From an uncultured Candidatus Altimarinota bacterium (GTDB taxonomy: Bacteria; Patescibacteriota; Gracilibacteria; BD1-5; UBA2023), in NCBI GenBank assembly GCA_936941205.1, contig CAKZJF010000080.1:1-34358 (forward strand): a stretch of DNA of 34,358 nt. Reading direction: 5' to 3'. Shown piece by piece: positions 9,050 to 19,805 of the stretch; the stretch's first letter is position 1; the number at the start of each line of letters is the position of its first letter. Position numbers and translations under genes: made by a program. Below the pieces are notes generated by a model. It was not told where the DNA came from. It saw nothing but the letters and a program-made list of their open reading frames with translations, and did not search any database.

Positions 9050-9211
9050 TTATCCCTTTTTGTTAGCACGTTCGATACGACTCTTTGCCTTATGTCATCG
9101 AGCTCATCATTTTCCGTATTTACTTCTTCACTGTCGTGAGAGCTTTTTAAAACTCGGATTAAAGGTATTTTTCTTTTCCTCAGATTGAAGATGTGGTGGA
9201 AGGTTTACCAT
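9050..9211 (-). CDS. small basic Gly/Lys/Arg-rich protein, 53 aa
   Basis: Visible only with TGA as Gly: four TGA codons fall in the C-terminal half, giving R-Q-G-R-S-K-Y-G-K-G-G-A-R-G-H. ATG at 9211, TAA at 9050-9052. The sequence is highly basic, ending A-K-S-R-I-E-R-A-N-K-K-G, like a small ribosome- or nucleic-acid-binding protein. It starts five bases after the stop of the rhuM/fic frame, so it is probably in that transcription unit. No known family recognised. Confidence 0.6.
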
Positions 9212-9216
9212 ATATA

Positions 9217-10217
9217 TTATGTATTAATAAGGTTTATAATTAAGCGTATCATCATGTCTTTTTCCTTTGGATCCGATTGGGCAATCAGAAGAGCAAGAGT
9301 GGTCAATCCAGTATCATTGATCTTTACTTCGCCATTTTTCTTGAGACGGTGTTTATTTTTCTCAAGAAACCAGATGAAGAGGAAGGCTCCGATACGTTTG
9401 TTTCCATCAGTAAATGGATGATCCTTTATAATAAAATAAAGGAGATGTGCTGCCTGTTCTTCGATTGTGGAATACAGATATCTTCCATCAAATGTCGCAA
9501 TAATCGAAGAGAGGATTCCTATAAAACTTTCATCCTTTTCATTTCAAAAAATTTCATTTGCTTCATTCTGTTTCTTCAGTGTATTCTTGAGTTCAGTTAT
9601 TGCAACTTTTGCTTCACTATATTCGATAATATAGGTAATATCCTCACTTCCATATTCGGAAAGTCGTCCTGAATCATACTGATTCAAAAGGAGAAAACTC
9701 TCCGTATAACTTGCTATGATATCAAGAAGTCATCTCGCTTCATTGGTATCAATCTTTTTTCCAGTATCAGTTAGGAGTTTAATAGTACGACCAAGTTCAT
9801 CGAGACGAGATTGATTGATGGAATATCATTGAACCAAGTATTCTTTCAAGCGAGTGGTTGCCCACTGGCGGAACTTGATTGCTTTTACTGAGTTTGTTCG
9901 ATATCAGACAGCCAAGATAATATCAAGATTGTAAAATTTTACGGGTTTATCAGAATTTGCAAAGTGCATTTTTTGCACATTGCTATTTTCTTCTACTTCA
10001 TTATCTTATAAAATCTTTTTTGCACATTGCTTTCCTCATCGATTTCTCCAGACTTGCATATATTATTAATATGTCGTGTAGCCACTGTACGATCAATATC
10101 AAATAACTCAGCAATCTGCTCTTGCCGAGCCCAGACAGTATCTGATTTTTGATCTATCTGAATTTGGATTTCTCCATTTGATCCCTGATAAATAACAACA
10201 CTATTCTTATTTTCCAT
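9217..10217 (-). pseudogene. RhuM/Fic-domain protein, interrupted by a 47-bp insertion
   Basis: The first frame (10217 to TAG at 9993) gives the start of a RhuM-type protein: Q-I-D-Q-K-S-D-T-V-W-A-R-Q-E-Q-I-A-E-L-F, a DNA-binding-like RHINNI helix, then G-E-I-D-E-E-S-N-V-Q-K. It then derails. From about 9978 to TAA (9217-9219) another frame continues exactly where the family should: N-V-Q-K-M-H-F-A-N-S-D-K-P-V, then V-G-Y-R-T-N-S. It ends with a Fic/Doc domain carrying H-P-F-T-D-G-N-K-R. Removing one 47-bp unit between 16-bp direct repeats restores a 317-aa protein. Fic domains transfer AMP or similar groups to target proteins. It is broken as assembled, unless the repeat is variable. Confidence 0.85.
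9969..10031. repeat. 16-bp direct repeats, 47 bp apart, inside the rhuM/fic gene
   Basis: TTTTTTGCACATTGCT occurs at 9969-9984 and 10016-10031. Both copies encode S-N-V-Q-K on the minus strand, each preceded by a similar acidic stretch. The 47-bp period is not a multiple of three, which causes the frame break. Confidence 0.9.
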
Positions 10218-10305
10218 AGTTTAGAAGATGTAATACATACATTGTACAAATTGTATAATATTGCAAGTAAAATATCTAAATATCACGTAGTCTATACAGC
10301 CATAA

Positions 10306-11493
10306 TTATTTCGCCAATACTATCCTTTTTTCGAGTATTTTTGCTTTTACTGTTTCGAGTTGTAGCTTCTTGCTTGTAAGTATTGGTTTAATAATATTGA
10401 TGAGATAGTTTCTCTGTTCTTCAGTCAGATGAGATTGATTTACCTCAGTTTCCAGGGAATTGATCCTGTTCATAAAGATATCAAACACACTCGCGTAGAT
10501 AGTAATAATCTCATTAATCATAGAGATGAGAAAATATTGGAATTTTTCCTTTCATTCAAGGAGGTGTGCATTGTTCTCAATGAGAATATGGAGTGAACCA
10601 ATTTGTTCGATAGCAGATCAGAAATTCTCGGATAGAGTAGGGGATATGTTTCATTCGAGCATCAGATTGGTATCAATTTCGAGAGAGTTGATTGATTCTA
10701 TAAGCTTGTTCCCTGATCGATAGATATCCATATAGAGATCTCGTTCCTGATCTTCTCGTGAAAAATATCGAGGAAGCTTGTCAAAAAAGTAAAAATATAT
10801 CGAATAATACACGGCAAATCCGAGAAATATAAGCCTCTCAAAAACCCCAAATAAGATACATCAGATAATAATATCAAATATAATGAGATCCAAAAATGGA
10901 ATACCAGCAAAAAGATGAAGATGTCCGAATATAAATGGCTGACTAAAAAGATAGAAAAAAATCTTTCACCAAATACTATTTCCATCCATAGTTCATCCTC
11001 ATTTCTTTTTCCAGATCATTTTTTTGTGATTAAACGGAGCAAGTTCTAGGAATTCCTTATGTACGATATCTGCACTAGCCTTATCGATATTAAAAAAAAT
11101 CCGTGACTTCTTGTAGAGCTCTACCTTGTCTCTGATAATCTGAAATATGGGAAATATAGAAAATGATACCAATCCGATAAATACCGGTAAAAAAAGCCAA
11201 GTTAATCACAAAAAAGTGAGTAACATTCCCAAAAATAATCCTCCGAATATATAGGTATGTGGTATTGAGAGGATTGATTTGGTCTGTTCGAATGTATTGC
11301 GACTATTGAGGAATCCGAACTTGAGAGCATCATATACGCTCTTGGAATGGAGGAGAAAGAGTGAGAATCCGAAGACTTGTTTCTGTCTTGCAATGATATC
11401 ATCATCTATATTCTCATCAGTTCAAAAGAGTTCACGAAAATCATGAATATGAGTTGTTAATCCTGATTGTTGTTCTCGTGTAAATGTTTGCAT
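10306..11493 (-). CDS. integral membrane protein, 395 aa, unrecognised
   Basis: A single frame with several TGA-Gly codons. Two hydrophobic blocks are visible at ~90-130 and ~180-235, each long enough for two or more helices. They are separated by a basic loop (N-H-K-K-M-I-W-K-K-K-G-G). The C-terminal ~150 residues are hydrophilic and helical (S-L-E-I-D-T-N-L, S-L-E-T-E-V-N-Q-S) and may form coiled coils. The start is upstream of the first ATG seen under the standard code. It follows the DUF2130 gene on the same strand after 257 bases. No family recognised. Confidence 0.75.
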
Positions 11494-11750
11494 AGAAATA
11501 AGTGTATGAGAAATACATTATTTTTGAAAAAATAAAATTGATTGAATGGGACTATTGATTGTATAATAAAAAACGGCAGTTATTGCTTTTTTTATTATTG
11601 GGTTCTGTATTTTTTTCTAAAATGTTTGATAAATTAAGTAGATTGGAGGTCAAAAACTATTCTGAAAATCCAGAAATTATTCTTTTTTCTTGATATTTAA
11701 AGTACTCCGGAAAATCACCATCAAAAATGTTTTTTGGCAAAAATAGGATT
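11494..11750. other. AT-rich intergenic region
   Basis: No gene seen. It contains T-rich tracts and a weak short hairpin near 11659-11674. It probably holds the end of the DUF2130 transcript and the promoter of the membrane protein gene. Confidence 0.5.
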
Positions 11751-12935
11751 TTATAACCCACTCCCCAACTCCAAATACTCCACTTTTTCTAGCTTTCCGC
11801 CGAGCATCCCCCCAAGATCCCCATACATCCCCCCAGTATTCTTGATGACTTGTTCGAGAAGTTGCTCTCGTTTTTTCCATCTTGATTCGAATGCTCGACG
11901 CTCCTCAGCCACTTGATCCTGCATCTGACGGAATGCATCGATGATGTTCTCGACCTTATCCTTGAACTTCGCACTTGTGAGATAGTTATAGACCACTTCC
12001 ATCTTTTCATCCTTGGAGACGAGAGATGTACGGAGGTGTGCCATCGCTTCGATCTGTCCACGAAGCATCGTAGCTATGGGGAGGACATATGCCCACTCGA
12101 CAAGCCAAACCCCCTTGTAGAGACCGAATTTTTCAACATCTTTCGGGAGAACAGCGGTCACGAGAATCGAGATATCCGCATTTACACGGAGACGATCTTC
12201 CTTGAGTTTCTCTACCCAGCCATCACTCCATGCCTTTGTATTCTTGGATTCCCAGGCAATAATCCCAACCGATTGTCCGAATTCATTGCGAACTTCCTGA
12301 ATAATATCTGCTCACTTAATTCCTTTTTCTACATCGGTAATATTATCGATAGGGAAGTTGTGACCGAGAAGTTCCTTGAGTGCATCTTCTTGGATTTCTC
12401 ACTGGATTTGCATCGAACCTTGTTCCCCCTTACGTTTAGCATCTTCGATAGCTCGTTGCATCTGTGCAATCTGTTCATCTTTGGCTCGAAGTTTTTTCTC
12501 CGTTTCAAGATCTTGTTTTTCGAGTTCGAGCTTGAGCTTGTCTTGTGTCTGCTTCGCAAATTCTTCTTCGAGTTTTTTGCGTTCTTCAATACGAGCACGA
12601 TCCTTTTCGAGTTCAAGATTTTTCTTGAGCATCTCGAATTCATTCTGTTGACGGAGGAATTGTTCTTCTTTTTTTCTTGCTTCATCATCACGTTTTCGGA
12701 GCGACTCAAGTTCGATCGATTGCTTGCGAGCAGTCTCTTCAGATTCGAGTTTTGCCTTTGCGATTTGCTCTTGAGCCCAAGAAAGTGCTCGTTTATCTGA
12801 ATCTGCTTTAATCTCAGCTTGGAGCTTTTTTTCAAGCTCTATTTTCATCGCTTCAAGCTCGTGTTTCTGGGCATCATCGAGAGAAAAATCACGATGACAG
12901 TGTGGACAAGTGATAAGATTCTGATTTGTTGTCAT
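11751..12935 (-). CDS. DUF2130-family coiled-coil protein
   Basis: 394 aa. It opens with a CxxC pair (C-P-H-C) in a short zinc-ribbon-like start, then a long E/K/Q-rich coiled coil (~25-175). The globular DUF2130 domain follows: G-A-D-I-I-Q-E-V-R-N-E-F-G, I-A-W-E-S-K-N-T-K-A-W, and R-V-N-A-D-I-S-I-L-V-T-A. The E-S-K-x-T core resembles restriction-endonuclease-like folds, but function is not established for the family. Only two of about two dozen glycines are TGA, well below most neighbours. Overall codon use is more GC-rich, hinting at later acquisition. Confidence 0.85.
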
Positions 12936-12948
12936 AAAAATAGGGAAG

Positions 12949-13299
12949 TTATGGTTTTATAGTTTCTGGGGTACTTTCAAGAATACGTATCATCTTATGT
13001 ATAACATCATTTATTACATCAATATCTTTTCGAGTTGCAAATGCTTGCCAATTTCTTGATTCCATATATTCAAAGAAGGAATCAATCTCGGAATTTTCAG
13101 GAATGACTCATTTCCGTATCAGTATCATAATACGGAGGGAAACAGTGTTAAAAAAATTCGTTCGACATTTATAGAGACTGTAATTGGCACATCCTGGTAA
13201 CAATCGCCCCTCAGGAAGGTCATCAAGGTAGATATCTCGAAATTTCCTGAAATCATCAAGGTATGCAAGACGCTTTGTATCTTGTTCTTTCGTTAGCAT
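12949..13299 (-). CDS. unrecognised protein, 116 aa
   Basis: Helical soluble protein with an acidic segment (L-D-D-F-R-K-F-R-D-I-Y-L-D-D-L-P-E-G), then S-L-R-I-M-I-L-I-R-K-G where G is TGA, and E-S-R-N-W-Q-A-F-A-T-R. It lies 13 bases upstream of the DUF2130 gene on the same strand, so the two are probably co-transcribed. No family motif recognised. Confidence 0.65.
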
Positions 13300-13341
13300 T
13301 CTTAACTCGGTTGAGAATAGAAAATATTTCTGATTATAATC

Positions 13342-13377
13342 AAAATATCCCTATAGTCTAAGGATATTTCTTTTTTT
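13342..13377 (-). terminator. hairpin after the serine hydrolase gene
   Basis: Stem AAATATCC (13343-13350) with GGATATTT (13362-13369), 11-base loop. On the minus strand it ends in TTTTGATT. It lies next to the stop at 13376. Confidence 0.55.
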
Positions 13378-14395
13378 ATTCTGGAAAGGCCTTACTGATT
13401 TCTTCATGAATAATCTTTGCTGTTTGTCCAAGTACTTTTGAAAGTTCAGAAAAATTATTTCAACGTGTCATAATACAGAGAAGATAAGGATATTGTTTAT
13501 AATATACAATACCACAATCATGGAGTTGCTTTACCTCTTTTTTTGTTTTTTCATCAATATAACCACGCTCTCAGAATTTATGTGCTATGCTAACTTTTTC
13601 TGGAATTCATTGACGAATACCTTCCTTAAATTCACTTCGTGCAAGTACTGAGAGTGCATATTCTGATGAATCCCGCGATAAATATGCAGCATTATACAAG
13701 ATACGAAAGAGCGATGCATATTGCTGGATAGTTAAAAAGTCTCCAACATTCAAGTTTTCTGGTAAATGAATTCAAAGTTCGGTCAAAACTGTTTTGTTGA
13801 TATCTTCAGGCAAGGAAAAAAGAAGAGATTGCAAAGCAAGATTATCTGATTTTATAATCATCGACTCAAGTAAATCTTTAGGTTTATAACTTTTTCATAC
13901 CTGAACAGTATTTGATGCTGGATACATTGGTTCATAAGGGAGAATCAGTTCCGATGGAATAATATCCTGCTCTATGATTGCTGGATTTTTTTCCATCCAC
14001 TTCATATATGTTATAAAAATAGGAAGCTTCATAAGACTTGCTGGACTGAATGCCAAATTCTCATTAATTCCAAACCAAGGACCATTATTTAAACTTCGGA
14101 CATACAATGCAAGAGATACATCTGGATATTGGCTTTGTATTTCATTGCGTATTCGTACCTTGGACACTCATTCAAAAGGGACATACTTCGTATGATTGGA
14201 AATACTTGTAAGCTCACATTCCAATAATGGGCTTATATATTTATATACTGAAGATGTATCACGAACCATATAATCTTCTCATCACTTTATATCATCTTGA
14301 TGTGTTTGTGAAAGAAAAAATCAATAGTTCCCCAAAAAATATCCTATAACAAATATTCATCATCAAAATAAATATCTAACATTAAAACGATTCAT
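13376..14395 (-). CDS. class A beta-lactamase-like serine hydrolase, membrane-anchored
   Basis: 339 aa. The N-terminus has a membrane segment or signal (residues ~8-27) that includes three consecutive TGA-Gly codons. The penicillin-interacting fold carries S120-x-x-K123 (S-L-M-K), K-S-D-N for the SDN motif, and H-K-F-G near the end in place of K-T-G. These are the marks of class A beta-lactamases and related carboxypeptidase-like proteins. It probably acts outside the membrane on peptidoglycan or a beta-lactam. It lacks the usual E166 region that I could assign with certainty, so resistance is not implied. Transcribed divergently from the DUF4012 gene. Confidence 0.82.
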
Positions 14396-14479
14396 AAAAA
14401 AATGAGGTAATCTTGAGAACTGGAATTTTTTCCATATACTTAAAATTATAATAACTTCCCAAGAAATACAAGAAAAAAC

Positions 14480-16768
14480 ATGTTTTTATCTCATGAATCC
14501 AAACATAATGAATCGGATCATTATGGAGGAGCCGAAGAAGAACATCGCGAACCTACGAAGATAAATGACATCTTCCCAAAAAATACATTCGAACGAAGAG
14601 TTGATATTTCGTCGTATTTTCCAATTTCAAAATTTTCTATTGAGAATCAGGAAAACCGATTTGCAAACGAAGATATAGGAAGTAATCGATTTGAGTATAT
14701 CATTCTGAAAAAGCCATTAATTCTCTCTGTCAGTAAACTCAAGAAAATTGAGCTCCTTGATATTGCTGAATCCAGTCGTTATATTCCTTCTCTCTGGAAA
14801 ATGTTTTTCAGAGGAGAACGTATACGATGAAAAACGATTGATCTTACTCCACCTATTTCAGTACCATATGGTACGATAGACCTCCGTCCGATGCAACGAA
14901 TTCGGAAAGAAAAAACCCACCCAGATATCTACTCTCAGAAACTTCCTCTTTTTTATAAACTCAGGAGGACATACTACTACGTAAGTCAAAATACCTATCG
15001 ACTCGGAGTTGCTATTGCCATGTTTTTGGTATGTCTGGCATTTTTCTCGCTTCCTTTAAAATGGTTTCTTGAAAGCTCAGTTGTGAATGCATACATGAGT
15101 ATGAAATCCTTTCATTTTTCCTCTCCGAAACTCCTTGCAAAAGAAGCAATCGAAATCCGTGGTACTTTTGAAAAGGCACGACTGTATTTTTTCCCATTCA
15201 ATGTTCTCTTTAATAATCCACTCATACGTAACGAAAAAGTCCTCATGGCCAATGCTATGATAGCTTGATGACTCAAGATGAGTCATGCTATCGATATGTT
15301 TGCTCGATCACTTCCAACTGACCAAAAAGATGATTTTGCATTTCAAGTACCTGGTACTATTTTTCCATTTGAAAAAGTAGGAATTGAGAAACCCACTGAA
15401 TGGATGAAAGCAAACAAACAATATCTTCAAAGTATAGTTGAAGATATTGATATAGCACTTTTAGAATACAGTGCGATTGATTCTCTTGGTATCAAGAAAT
15501 ACGATGAGAAATTCCGACAAGTAAAGGCACTTCTTGCATATGGAGCAAAATATGGCCATTTTTTCATGGATCACTTTGATGAAATACTTATCATGCTCTG
15601 AGATCGAGAACCACAACGATATATTGTTCTCAATCAAAATCGTGATGAGATTCGAGCGAATGGAGGTTTTCCATGAACTGTTATAACGGTTAACGTTTAC
15701 AAATGAAATATTGTAGAATATAGAAAAGATGATGTGTACTACTATGATTGGCATTTATTCCCAAACAAAGAAACACCCCCTCCAGGACTTGATAAAATCG
15801 CAGATAACTTCTGAGTTCGAGATGTAAACTACTATCCAGAATTCAGAAAAACGGTTGAAAAGGCAAACTACTTCATGGAAAAAGCAGGAGCATCCAGTAT
15901 TACTACAATGATAGCAATCAATCAGGGTATCATTATGGATCTCCTTAAAAAGTACTGACCAGTTCGTTTGGATGAGATAGGACAAGACATCACATGAGAA
16001 GATTTTTCATTCCTCATGTCCGTTCTCGTAGAAGCAAAATTTGGAAAAATAGAACATCCAAAGGAGATTCTCTTCTCTTTTATTGATAACTTTATACAAA
16101 AACTGCTTGAAAAACAAGACTTTGCCTGATATGCTGAGATTCTCGAACGAAACTTTATGAGCTGAGAAATTCTTATTGCCTCAAGAAATGAACAGGTACA
16201 AAGTTTTATAGAAAGTTTTCACTTCTATGAACAATGGAAGGGGAATGGATGAAACTGGATTTACCCAGTATTTACCTCAATAAGTGGAAACAAATCTGAT
16301 AGATATGTCAATCGAACTTTTTCACTTTCCACGACACCAAGTGTTGCATGTACGGTAGAAAATACGATCCGAATAAATTCAACTCACACGTTTGATATAC
16401 GGGAAGAAAAAAGGGTACGCGGTATCCTCAAGGATCTCGATATTACTGATAAAAAACAAGTTGACGAGCTTGTTCGGATTCAATGAATGGGTGAAAATAG
16501 ACAGTATATTCGACTTTTAATTCCGCCAAGTTCACTTCTCACTACAACCTGAGCTGATATCTCTGTGGATTCGAAAAATTTTGCATATACCACTCTCTCA
16601 TTCTATCTTGATACTCCTGTAGGGAAAAGTGTAGAAAAGAGTATTTCATATCTTACAAAAATAGAAAATTGTAATGATAAGGATTTGACCCTTCAGTTTT
16701 TTCGACAACCATGACTGACCAATATAACCGTTCTTCATACAAATAATAACTCCTCCGATAAACCATAA
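14480..16768 (+). CDS. DUF4012 domain membrane protein
   Basis: 762 aa with many TGA-Gly codons. The first ~170 residues are cytoplasmic and charged, and a membrane helix follows at ~173-195. The DUF4012 core begins near residue 374, with the signature L-N-Q-N-R-D-E-I-R-A-N-G-G-F-P-G-T at 384-400; its last Gly is TGA. DUF4012 proteins are common in CPR bacteria and Actinobacteria, often near envelope polysaccharide genes; their activity is not established. ybeY follows 10 bases later. No signal peptide is seen; the long N-terminal cytoplasmic part is unusual for the family. Confidence 0.85.
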
Positions 16769-16778
16769 TTTCTTTCAT

Positions 16779-17231
16779 ATGTTTTCATTTTCTTTTATCA
16801 ATCAGGTAGATTCATTTGCTCCGGATATGCTTCGTGTGAATATGATTTTTGAGTTGATTCAAGAGTCAACAAAAATTCCTATGAAAGGAATTATTAATAT
16901 TGCTTTTTTAAGTGATAAAGAAATATGTGATTTGAATCGTGAATTCCGAGAAAAAGATAAAACAACGGATGTACTCTCGTTTCATTACTTTGATGAGTTT
17001 GATTCCCTAGAAGATGATACAGTTGCCGGAGAAATTGTTCTTTCCGAATCAAAGATACAAAGCCAATCAAAAGAGTACAAGCATTCACTCCAGGAAGAAT
17101 GTGAAATTCTCATTATCCATTCACTTCTCCACATCCTTGGTTTTGACCATGAAGAAGATGATGACTTTGAAGACATGTGGGAATATGAGTCTTTTATTCG
17201 TGAAAAAATGGGACTTTCAATAGAACGATAA
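16779..17231 (+). CDS. ybeY: endoribonuclease YbeY, 16S rRNA maturation
   Basis: 150 aa, family length. Metal-binding motif H114-x3-H118-x5-H124 is intact (H-S-L-L-H-I-L-G-F-D-H). Also present are T-D-V-L-S-F and G-E-I-V-L-S, both diagnostic of YbeY. The enzyme is a zinc-dependent RNase acting on rRNA 3' ends and in ribosome quality control. No TGA codon occurs, but only about four glycines are present. It follows the DUF4012 gene closely and precedes a tRNA gene. Confidence 0.95.
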   Translation: MFSFSFINQVDSFAPDMLRVNMIFELIQESTKIPMKGIINIAFLSDKEICDLNREFREKDKTTDVLSFHYFDEFDSLEDDTVAGEIVLSESKIQSQSKEYKHSLQEECEILIIHSLLHILGFDHEEDDDFEDMWEYESFIREKMGLSIER

Positions 17232-17293
17232 GAGAAACTCTGAAAAATATTTTGACTTTTATAAGAAGTTTCATACTATGCTCCCACACTCCT

Positions 17294-17368
17294 GGCGGGG
17301 TAGCTCAGTGGTAGAGCAGCGGCCTGAAAAGCCGTGTGTCGGCAGTTCAATTCTGCCCCTCGCCACCA
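17294..17368 (+). tRNA. tRNA-Phe (GAA)
   Basis: Full cloverleaf of 75 bases with encoded CCA. Acceptor GGCGGGG / CCTCGCC (one G-T pair), D stem GCTC/GAGC, anticodon stem GCGGC/GCCGT with loop CTGAAAA (anticodon GAA), and T stem GGCAG/CTGCC with loop TTCAATT. Discriminator A. Confidence 0.95.
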
Positions 17369-17380
17369 TTTGAAACAAAA

Positions 17381-17410
17381 AAATCACTCTCAGCAATGAG
17401 AGTGATTTTT
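17381..17410 (+). terminator. terminator after tRNA-Phe
   Basis: 12-bp perfect stem AAATCACTCTCA / TGAGAGTGATTT with loop GCAA, then TT. Confidence 0.85.
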
Positions 17411-17504
17411 GTAAAGACCATAGATTCAGGGAATAGTCAATTCATTTTTATAAAAAACCCTTATAAATCAGAGAAAACTCAGTATAAAAGCATTGTATTA
17501 TTTG

Positions 17505-19679
17505 ATGATTCCTATTTTCATGTCGATTTTTTTTCTTTCCACAGCCTCTTTTATACTCTTGCTTATGGTAGCAGCGGGAGTAAGTTACCTAGCAAAATAT
17601 TGGAAAATCCCATCCACTGCTGCACTTGTAGCTGCAGGAATGCTTATTGCCTTTGCAGCAAAAAATGGAATCATTCCATTTATAGATGATTTTGAGCTCA
17701 CTCCCGATATTCTCTTCTATGTATTTTTACCGATTCTCCTATTTGAGTCTGCATATACTATACGATATAAAGAATTACTCAGAAATATTCGATCTATCAG
17801 CGCATTAGCCGTCGTATCACTTATTATATCGGCCTTTTTTATTGCTTTTATACTCCAATATATACTTTGATGGCTTGGTTTTGATATTCCTTTTATTGTT
17901 ACTCTCTTATTTGGTACCTTAATTTCCTCTACAGATACAGCAGCTGCACTCAGTATTTTTAAAGAACTCTGAGTCCCCAGACGTTTAAATCTCATCTTTG
18001 AATGAGAAAGCCTCTTCAATGATGGAACGGCCATAGCTCTTTTTCTTGTTGTCCTTTCCGTTATAGAATCACGAGCAACTGGATGAGTTCCAACCATTCA
18101 TATTAATTTGTATGAGCATATAATCAATTCGTTTACATATACCGTGAATGCAGAATGGTTTCCAATTATAAAGGGGCTTCTTTCTCTGTTGAGTATGATT
18201 ATTTTTGGAATTATCATTTGAGCAAGTATTTGAATTATTTTCTCCAAAGTTATCCAAAAAATTAGAAATGATAGCTATCTTGAGATCACACTTTCCCTTG
18301 CCCTTGCGCATGCAACTTTCCTTATTGCTGAACTCATAAATCATACCATACTTCCAGTCTCTTGAATTATAGCAACCGTTGCAGCAGCAATGGTACTGTG
18401 AAATTATGGACGATACAAAATTAGTCCAAAAGTAGAAGAAGTTATGGAACGGTATTGGGGATTTTTCGCTTTTGTTACCAATAGTCTTGTATTTATTCTC
18501 GTGGGAATGATGCTTATCAATCTCAATGTGAATTGGAAGCCTCTCATACTTCCAATTCTGATCACCATTCCAATTGTTATTCTTGCACGCGCTGTTTCTG
18601 TTTACTCAGTATTCTGATTTCTCAATTTTCTTAAAAAAGAAGAACAAGTTCCACGCTCATGGCAACATGTTCTTTCTTGGTGAGCCCTCAGATGAGGACT
18701 CGCTGTTATGATGGTTCTCTTGATACCACCTGACATTATCCTTCCAGAATGGCACCTTCGATGAGTTCCTATTCGAGACTTTTTACTGTCGCTAACACTA
18801 GGTACGGTTGTTTTTAGTATTTTCGTAAAGACCATCACGATAGCTCCGTTGGTTCGCCATTTTAAGATTGATAAACTCCATGATATTGAGGAGTTTGAAT
18901 ATATTGAATGAAGAATTCTTATGGCTTCAGAAGCACTCACAAAAATACAAAAGATTCGTGAAGGTGGCTATATTGATGCAGACGAAGCGAATTCACTCAC
19001 AGCGAAATACCAAAAGACACTGAAAAAGGCAAGAGAAGATGCTGAGGAACTCATGAAAAAACATGGTGAAAATTTTTGAACACTCGTACGGCGGGTTGCA
19101 ACCCTTCATGCACTTTGAATTGAAAAATATTGGCTCCGAAATATGTATAAATCCAATGAGATTCCAGAAATTGTTTTTAAGAAAATTATGAAACGAGTCG
19201 TCCTTCAAATTCGACGTGTTGAACGCTGAGAAAGTCAGATATTAACGGTAAAAACAGGCGAAGTAAAGGCTGATATTTTTGAGCGCATAACTGAGTATAT
19301 TATTGACCGATTGGAACCGAAAATAGATCCTATCAAAAAACAATACCTAGAAATCCGTACAATCCATATTATTATCGAAAAATCACTTGCAGGATTAACG
19401 GATCTTGGAAAAATTGATTTTATCGGTCAAAGAGAAGAATTCAATGAAGTAATAGCACTGTATGAAGGGTTTCGAACCCAAGCAGAAAAAGAACGTCGTC
19501 TCTTATTTCGTACTCATAAAGACTTCCTAAGAAAATTGAGCGCCTCTCTTACTGAAAAATCCCTTTTATCTACGGAAGAATCGATCCTAGAAGATCTCGC
19601 AGCAAAAGAGATTATTTCTCCAAAACTCGTTCTCAGATTTGAAAACAATATCTGAGTCCGTATGGAGTGAAGAAGATAG
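17505..19679 (+). CDS. CPA1-family Na+/H+ antiporter (NhaP-like) with long cytoplasmic tail
   Basis: 724 aa from the ATG at 17505; a TTG at 17493 is less likely. About 12 membrane helices fill residues 1-~420. The CPA1 motif F-E-G-E-S-L-F-N-D-G-T-A lies around N172-D173, the usual ion-binding pair. Further S-S-T-D-T-A-A and G-A-L-R-G-G-L-A match. The remaining ~300 residues are charged and helical, like regulatory tails of NhaP/NHE proteins. Many TGA-Gly codons. It probably exchanges Na+ or K+ for H+ to control pH or salt; ion specificity cannot be read. It ends in TAG. Confidence 0.88.
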
Positions 19680-19753
19680 GATGGGAATATTTGTAGTTCA
19701 CATCCCGTGTATTCAATAACCTAGATTCTTTATTAAACATATTTATAATATAC

Positions 19754-19783
19754 TTGACAATTGGAAATTTAACATACTATATA
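19754..19783 (+). promoter_or_regulatory. promoter of the lipoprotein gene
   Basis: TTGACA (19754-19759), 18-base spacer, TATATA (19778-19783). A short inverted repeat AACATA / TATGTT (19771-19787) overlaps the -10 region and could bind a regulator. Confidence 0.5.
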
Positions 19784-19805
19784 TGTTACTATAAATTATA
19801 ACACT

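Noticed and set aside
9969-10031. Ribosomal frameshifting to join the two RhuM/Fic frames
   Set aside because: The downstream frame has a TAA inside the 47-bp unit just before the second repeat, so a simple slip at the A-run would terminate.
11913-12800. 295-codon plus-strand open frame opposite the DUF2130 gene
   Set aside because: It mirrors the E/K-rich coiled coil (low-complexity F/L-rich product). The minus frame has the CxxC start and DUF2130 motifs.
13376-14395. Calling the class A-like protein an antibiotic-resistance beta-lactamase
   Set aside because: K-T-G is replaced by K-F-G and the general-base glutamate could not be assigned; a peptidoglycan role is equally likely.
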